From assembly GCA_041838435.1 (NCBI GenBank), contig JBGYPO010000001.1, positions 1-9,289 on the forward strand: a stretch of 9,289 nucleotides of DNA, given 5' to 3'. The position numbers and the translations under genes were made by a program. The notes below the pieces were generated by a model, which saw only the letters and a program-made list of their open reading frames with translations, was not told the DNA's origin and ran no database searches. Below, in pieces: positions 5,322 through 9,289 of the stretch. The stretch comes from Aliicoccus sp041838435 (GTDB lineage Bacteria; Bacillota; Bacilli; Staphylococcales; Salinicoccaceae). Within the stretch, counting starts at the first letter, position 1. Each line of letters starts with the position of its first letter.

Positions 5322-6836
5322 TTAATCTACCAAGCCTGCTCCAGATAAAAAGTCATATGCCACATCATATGGATCCTCGTCTTCAAATTGCACGCGGTAG
5401 TTCATCTCCTGCATCTCTTCATCAGTGATTAATCCCGCCAGCTGATTTAAAGCCTCTTCAACTTCAGGATATGTGTCAATAAATTCTTGTTTAAATAACG
5501 GTGCACCTTGATAAGGCGGGAACACATCGCGATCATCTTCAAGTACCACTAAATCATACTCAACGAGTGCTGCATCGGTTGCCCATGCTTCCATCAAATT
5601 AATTTCACCTGAGACGATTGCTGTAAAGCGCATCTGCTGTTCCATCGTAAACACTTCATTAAACGACAGGTTGTATGTCTCCTGAATCGCTGGGTATCCG
5701 TCTTCACGATCATTAAACTCTGCCGTGAAACCAGCTACAATTTGACTCTCAATACTGCCTAAATCACTAATAGTTTCCAGATTGTTTTCTTCTGCAAATT
5801 CACGCGTCACAGCAATGCCGTACGTATTGTTATATTGCATCGGTTCAAGCAGCGCAAAGTCATACATTTCTGAAATGGCTTCTCTTGCTTGTTCAAATAC
5901 CGCTTCAGCATCATAAACTTCAGGCGGGCTATCCACGATATCCATCAGCACAGTTCCGGTAAACTCTAAGTAACCATCAATCTCATCTGACTCAAGCGCA
6001 TTAAAGACAAATGACGTGGATCCTAATCCATCCCTGACACGCACAGTGAAATCTGTATCTTCTTCTATTAAAATCTTGTACATATTTGTAATAATTGAAG
6101 GCTCAGTCCCAAGCTTCCCTGCAATGCTGATGTCGCTGTCTCTATTCGCAATCAGTGGAATCACTGACACGAGCAACATGACAAGTAACATCGCACCGAG
6201 CGTTACAACGATACGCTTATACGATAAATTCTGAATCACTCTTAAAATTAAATCTAAAGAGATTGCTAAAATCGCTGCAGGTATCGCACCCAGAAGAATC
6301 AACTCTGTATTGTTGCGATCGATACCAAGTAAAATCAGATCTCCAAGTCCACCCGCACCAATCAAAGCAACAAGTGTCGCTGTTCCGACGATGAGTACCA
6401 TCGCGGTGCGCACACCTGCCATAATCACTGACATTGCGAGTGGTAACTCAACTTTAAATAACCGGCGCATCGGCTTCATGCCGATCCCATCTGCCGCTTC
6501 TAATAAGGAGCTGTCGACGTTTTTTATCCCGGTGTATGTATTTCTAAGGATAGGCAGTAGCGCATAGATGACGAGTGCGATGACTGCCGGCACTTTCCCA
6601 ATGCCGAATAATGGAATCATCAACCCGAGAATTGCGAGCGATGGTATCGTTTGTAAGACCGCTGTGATGTTGATGATAACTTCTGCCAGTCTTTTTGTTT
6701 TTGTTAACCAGATACCGAGTGGAATTGCGATGACCGCTGCTATTAACAGCGAAATAAATGACAGCTGAATGTGTTCGATTAATGCCCATAGCAACTGGTC
6801 GGAGCGTGCATTAAACGTGTCAAGAAGTTCACGCAT
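5322..6836 (-). CDS. egtU: ABC importer permease fused to substrate-binding domain (EgtU / OpuCB-OpuCC type)
   Basis: A 504-residue fusion. Residues 1 to about 205 form an OpuCB-like permease with several membrane helices and the ATPase-contact EAA loop (EAADGIG, 113-119, followed by PMRRLFKVELP). A further membrane segment at about 209-230 tethers a type F periplasmic-binding domain (237-504) on the outer face; no separate lipoprotein is needed. The binding domain starts AGKLGTEPSIITNMYK and contains GLGSTSFVFNALESDEIDGYLEFTGT. The GKxGSEPEI-like opening, rather than the KNFTEQ of choline/betaine OpuCC proteins, resembles EgtU, the ergothioneine importer described in Streptococcus pneumoniae and related to Listeria BilE. 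The substrate is therefore an inference; compatible solutes remain possible. Its ATG overlaps the ATPase stop by one base (TAATG), indicating coupling. Confidence 0.85.
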   Translation of the reverse strand: MRELLDTFNARSDQLLWALIEHIQLSFISLLIAAVIAIPLGIWLTKTKRLAEVIINITAVLQTIPSLAILGLMIPLFGIGKVPAVIALVIYALLPILRNTYTGIKNVDSSLLEAADGIGMKPMRRLFKVELPLAMSVIMAGVRTAMVLIVGTATLVALIGAGGLGDLILLGIDRNNTELILLGAIPAAILAISLDLILRVIQNLSYKRIVVTLGAMLLVMLLVSVIPLIANRDSDISIAGKLGTEPSIITNMYKILIEEDTDFTVRVRDGLGSTSFVFNALESDEIDGYLEFTGTVLMDIVDSPPEVYDAEAVFEQAREAISEMYDFALLEPMQYNNTYGIAVTREFAEENNLETISDLGSIESQIVAGFTAEFNDREDGYPAIQETYNLSFNEVFTMEQQMRFTAIVSGEINLMEAWATDAALVEYDLVVLEDDRDVFPPYQGAPLFKQEFIDTYPEVEEALNQLAGLITDEEMQEMNYRVQFEDEDPYDVAYDFLSGAGLVD

Positions 6837-7789
6837 TACTGAACACCCCGCTTCGTTTCAGCAAGTATGCGGAAGACATCTTTGCGCTTTAACACGCGCA
6901 AATCCATGCCCGTCTGCACAAGAATTGGACTCGCGTTGGCTAACTCATCATATATTTCTGATAAAAATGCGTCGCCACTCACAATTGGGTAATTCACATT
7001 GTCGTGATACTCGAGCAACGGCAGGTCATCGATGACATCTTTAAGCTTCACCTTGTTGAGTAAGTATGTATCTATATCTCCTAAAAAGTCTTTGACAAAA
7101 TCACTCTTAGGATTGTGGATAAATTCTTCCGGCGTACCAATTTGTTCTATCTTACCTTCGTTGAGTAAGCATATTCTATCGCCCAGCTTTAACGCCTCAC
7201 TGATATCATGCGTCACGAAAATAATTGTCTTTTTGATTTCCGATTGCAAATCGAGCAGGTCATCCTGAAGTTTCACACGCGTGATTGGATCGAGCGAACT
7301 GAATGGCTCATCCATCAAAATAACGGGTGGGTCTGCTGCAAGTGCACGCACCACACCGATACGCTGCTGTTGACCACCTGATAATTCAGACGGGTAGCGG
7401 TTGCGATATGTCTTTGGATCAAGTCCTGTCATTGCTAATAATTCATCAATGCGTTTATTTGTTTTATCTTTTGGCCATTGTTTCATTTGTGGCACTTGTG
7501 CAATATTTTCCTCGATTGTCATATGGGGGAACAATGCAATTTGTTGTAAGACATAACCAATATCCCAGCGCATTTCAAACTGAGGATAGTCGCTGATTCT
7601 CTTATCTTTAAAATGTATTTCACCGGTGGTTAGCGGAATCAGGCGGTTGATCATCTTTAACGTCGTCGTCTTCCCGCAACCGGATGGCCCGATTAGCACA
7701 AAGACTTCACCTTGATTGATGTCAAAGCTAATGTTATCGACAACAGTTTTCTCACCATATTTTTTAGTCACATTTTTAAAACGTATCAT
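6836..7789 (-). CDS. egtV: ABC importer ATPase (EgtV / OpuCA type)
   Basis: The 317-residue ATPase that powers import through the fused permease encoded next. Motifs in order: Walker A GPSGCGKTT (34-42), Q-loop in YVLQQIALFP (79-88), signature LSGGQQQR (136-143), Walker B VILMDE (156-161), D-loop SSLD (164-167) and switch His194 in FVTHD. The GYVLQQIALFPHMT stretch is typical of the quaternary-amine/OpuCA subfamily. Residues about 240-317 form a C-terminal regulatory region at the position where OpuCA proteins carry CBS domains, here short and degenerate. GGAGC lies 6 nt before the ATG. Naming as egtV depends on the partner being EgtU; the ATPase alone cannot tell the substrate. A -10 lies 37 bp upstream. 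Confidence 0.88.
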   Translation of the reverse strand: MIRFKNVTKKYGEKTVVDNISFDINQGEVFVLIGPSGCGKTTTLKMINRLIPLTTGEIHFKDKRISDYPQFEMRWDIGYVLQQIALFPHMTIEENIAQVPQMKQWPKDKTNKRIDELLAMTGLDPKTYRNRYPSELSGGQQQRIGVVRALAADPPVILMDEPFSSLDPITRVKLQDDLLDLQSEIKKTIIFVTHDISEALKLGDRICLLNEGKIEQIGTPEEFIHNPKSDFVKDFLGDIDTYLLNKVKLKDVIDDLPLLEYHDNVNYPIVSGDAFLSEIYDELANASPILVQTGMDLRVLKRKDVFRILAETKRGVQ

Positions 7790-7825
7790 AGATTGCTCCT
7801 ATATGCATTGATATGTTTATCATAC

Positions 7826-7831
7826 ATTATA
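7826..7831 (-). promoter_or_regulatory. -10 element of the ABC importer operon
   Basis: On the minus strand a perfect TATAAT lies 36 nt before the ATPase ATG and after the stop of the GRAM-like gene. No good -35 is seen 16-18 bp upstream (the region is A-rich), so an activator or A-tract element may contribute. Confidence 0.45.
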
Positions 7832-7853
7832 TTGTCTTGTTTGTATTAATTTT

Positions 7854-8186
7854 TTACACTGTATTATCATCATTTGTACGCGTTTTACACTGCGTTTCAA
7901 TCGCGTTCAGCCAGCGTTTCCTGCGATTGACAACAAGCGTATATTTTTTATCATCGTTTAGACGAATCACAAGTCCATTTGGAATGATACCAAAGAAGTT
8001 TTTAAATGTAACCGCTTTGATATCGCCAAGTTTTATAATTACAGTATCTGAGCGCAAATGATAACCTTCTTGTTGATGTACGAGCGCATGTTCTAATAAA
8101 TATAGCTTGCCACGCACGGGTTCACCCGACTTCCAAACGTTTGCAGAGCCGCGTATGATAGGACGGCCAAATTGTTTTAAATCCAT
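7854..8186 (-). CDS. GRAM/PH-like domain small protein
   Basis: A soluble basic protein of 110 residues. The segment from SANVWKSGEPVRGKLYLLEHALVHQ through IIKLGDIKAVTFKNFFGIIPNGLVIRL to a beta strand KYTLVV and a final helix (RRKRWLNAIETQ) is the strand-rich plus terminal-helix pattern of GRAM/PH-like domains. In bacteria these occur as stand-alone proteins of unknown function and may bind membranes. An ATG at 8198 is in frame, but it overlaps GGAGG, which sits 6 nt before the ATG at 8186; 8186 is the real start. It is divergent from the HesB-like gene, with an 89-bp region between them. The importer operon follows with its own -10. Confidence 0.75.
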   Translation of the reverse strand: MDLKQFGRPIIRGSANVWKSGEPVRGKLYLLEHALVHQQEGYHLRSDTVIIKLGDIKAVTFKNFFGIIPNGLVIRLNDDKKYTLVVNRRKRWLNAIETQCKTRTNDDNTV

Positions 8187-8220
8187 ATAAACCTCCATAG
8201 ATTCTTATGCTTTGTTTATC

Positions 8221-8251
8221 TTGTACTTATCATTTAAACTTGAAATAGAAT
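8221..8251 (+). promoter_or_regulatory. Candidate promoter of the HesB-like gene
   Basis: TTGTAC (8221-8226) and TAGAAT (8246-8251) resemble -35 and -10 hexamers, but the 19-bp spacer is long. The start point would be near 8258, shortly before the AAGGAG site (8263-8268). The opposite strand of the same region must hold the promoter of the GRAM-like gene, which I could not define. Confidence 0.4.
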
Positions 8252-8275
8252 TCCTAAATAAAAGGAGAATCGGTC

Positions 8276-8569
8276 ATGAATATTACAATTACAGATGCAG
8301 CGAGCCAGTGGTTCAAAGATGAGATCCTGTTAACTGAGGGCGACATGGTTAAATTTTACGTCCGCATATATGGAAGCAGTCCAGTCCAGGAAAATTATTC
8401 ACTTGGGTTCACAATAGACAGTGATATTAAGGGAGACTCGGTGTCGACTGAAAAAGACGGCATTATCTTTTATGTATATGAAGAAGATCTATGGTTCTTT
8501 AAAGATAAAAACCTCTTCGTAGATTATGATGATGAACACGACGAAGTTAAATTTGAATACGTCGACTAA
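8276..8569 (+). CDS. HesB/YneR-like protein lacking the Fe-S cysteines
   Basis: A 97-residue protein of the HesB/IscA-like fold (YneR/YadR/YfhF group). Seen: MNITITDAASQWFKDEI, then VKFYVRIYGSSPVQENYSLGFTID, which matches the family's central sheet, and an acidic C-terminus YDDEHDEVKFEYVD. A-type Fe-S carriers need Cys at the loop after the sheet and a C-terminal Cys-Gly-Cys; this protein has no cysteine at all, so it cannot carry a cluster in the usual way. This is normal for the YneR-type subgroup, whose role is unknown. AAGGAG precedes the ATG by 8 nt. It is the only plus-strand gene here, and its stop codon forms the foot of a bidirectional terminator shared with the UspA-like gene. Confidence 0.85.
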   Translation: MNITITDAASQWFKDEILLTEGDMVKFYVRIYGSSPVQENYSLGFTIDSDIKGDSVSTEKDGIIFYVYEEDLWFFKDKNLFVDYDDEHDEVKFEYVD

Positions 8570-8604
8570 AAAAGCAAATAGAGCTTTTTCTCTATTTGCT
8601 TTTT
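8569..8604. terminator. Bidirectional intrinsic terminator
   Basis: A perfect 15-bp stem (8569-8583 with 8590-8604) and 6-nt loop, flanked by A5 on the left and T5 on the right, so each strand ends in a U-run. It overlaps the last base of the HesB-like stop codon and lies 4 nt from the stop of the UspA-like gene; it serves both converging genes. Confidence 0.95.
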
Positions 8605-8607
8605 ATA

Positions 8608-9225
8608 TTAGAAACGACCAAGCGTTCCGTCTGTAACTTTCATTTGTTTTAAACTATCATCGACAAAGATATAAATGACACCTGTGTCAAAATCAGTTGA
8701 ATTCGATTTATAGAAAATTGCTTTATAGGCGCCTGCCTCTTCATCGACTCCGCGATCAATTTCATAATGATCATCTACTTTAACCACCATTACCTTCTCG
8801 CCTCGACCATAGTCAAAGTAGTCTTTATCGACTGCAAGGTTGTAAGGAATAATTGTTAAAATCACATTCGGCAGATGCTTCAGTAAATATTGAACCGGCG
8901 AGAGCTGTAAAACTAAGCTTACAACCATCGATTTCGTTTCACCAATAATTACATTATCTATATTATTTTTCTTAGCATAATCAATCACATGGTCTACCGC
9001 ACGCTTTGACACAATCTCACGCACTTCATACTTTGCATCATATTTATCAGCGTAGAACTCAATCTGGTCTAAATCTACTATTTTGTTAAATACATGATCT
9101 TCATTTTGATAATCCAACAATAGAATATGAAGTTGGTCACCAGGTAAAAGCATTTCATGGGCACGCTTAATCAGCTGCTCGCCTTCTACACCATAACCAA
9201 CCGCAACCAGGACATTCCGACTCAT
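8608..9225 (-). CDS. UspA-like (KdpD-type universal stress domain) protein
   Basis: A 205-residue cytoplasmic protein. Residues 1 to about 130 resemble a universal stress protein fold: an initial strand NVLVAVGYG with a helix GEQLIKRAHEML, a strand LHILLLDY, VDHVIDYAKKNNIDNVIIGETKS, and a closing VILTIIPYN. GETKS takes the place of the usual G-2X-G-9X-G-S/T ATP motif, as in the Usp-like domain of KdpD sensor proteins, so nucleotide binding is uncertain. Residues 140-205 form an extra beta-rich tail (GEKVMVVKVDDHYEIDRG, GVIYIFVDDSLKQ) that I do not recognise. AGAGGTG lies 5-6 nt before the ATG. No promoter could be fixed in the 64 bp to the window edge. Ends at a bidirectional terminator. Confidence 0.75.
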   Translation of the reverse strand: MSRNVLVAVGYGVEGEQLIKRAHEMLLPGDQLHILLLDYQNEDHVFNKIVDLDQIEFYADKYDAKYEVREIVSKRAVDHVIDYAKKNNIDNVIIGETKSMVVSLVLQLSPVQYLLKHLPNVILTIIPYNLAVDKDYFDYGRGEKVMVVKVDDHYEIDRGVDEEAGAYKAIFYKSNSTDFDTGVIYIFVDDSLKQMKVTDGTLGRF

Positions 9226-9289
9226 ATTAACACCTCTAATCTATTTAGGTCTTTCACTAATGCTAATATTAAGGTATTTTAGGATAAAA

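Noticed and set aside
6769..7035. Plus-strand open frame over the egtU/egtV junction
   Set aside because: Antisense to conserved ABC motifs, with no ribosome binding site and composition typical of a shadow frame.

Overview
The window looks like chromosomal DNA of a low-GC Gram-positive coccus of the Staphylococcaceae, most like the non-Staphylococcus genera (Jeotgalicoccus, Salinicoccus or Macrococcus type). The reasons are an AT-rich coding background, strong AAGGAGG-type ribosome binding sites, and an adjacent murT-gatD pair very close to the S. aureus proteins. There is also a fused permease/binding-protein ABC transporter and short inward-facing hairpin terminators. The genus is inference.

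Layout, left to right. (1) 1-365: 5' end of a minus-strand acyltransferase-3 (OatA-like) gene, running off the left edge, with an extended -10 promoter and a possible one-base frameshift in an A6 tract near its start. (2) 427-1657: a two-gene minus-strand unit, a zinc-ribbon membrane protein followed by a DUF4375/DMP19-like protein. (3) 1732-3866: the murT-gatD operon (lipid II amidation), with an extended -10 promoter and a terminator. (4) 3867-4543: a 677-bp gene-free stretch holding an 18-bp hairpin and a GC-rich array of ten 51-bp tandem units, each able to form a stem-loop. (5) 4544-5210: a small membrane protein and a YjdM/PhnA-like zinc-ribbon protein. (6) 5283-7831: an ABC importer of the EgtUV/OpuC type (ATPase plus fused permease-binding protein), with its own promoter and terminator. 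(7) 7854-8186: a GRAM-like small protein. (8) 8276-8569: the only plus-strand gene, a HesB-like protein without cysteines. (9) 8608-9225: a minus-strand UspA-like protein, sharing a bidirectional terminator with the HesB-like gene.

How the genes work together. MurT and GatD form one enzyme that amidates the D-Glu of lipid II. The ABC pair forms one importer. The other genes look like independent housekeeping or accessory units.

The most unusual object is the tandem hairpin array upstream of murT. Its arms are invariant in eight units, its variation sits in the loops and linkers, and a diverged tenth unit keeps the stem through paired changes. This points to selection on structure (RNA or DNA) rather than on protein, although several frames across it stay open because the period is a multiple of three. 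All its non-Watson-Crick pairs are G-U only if the plus strand is the RNA.
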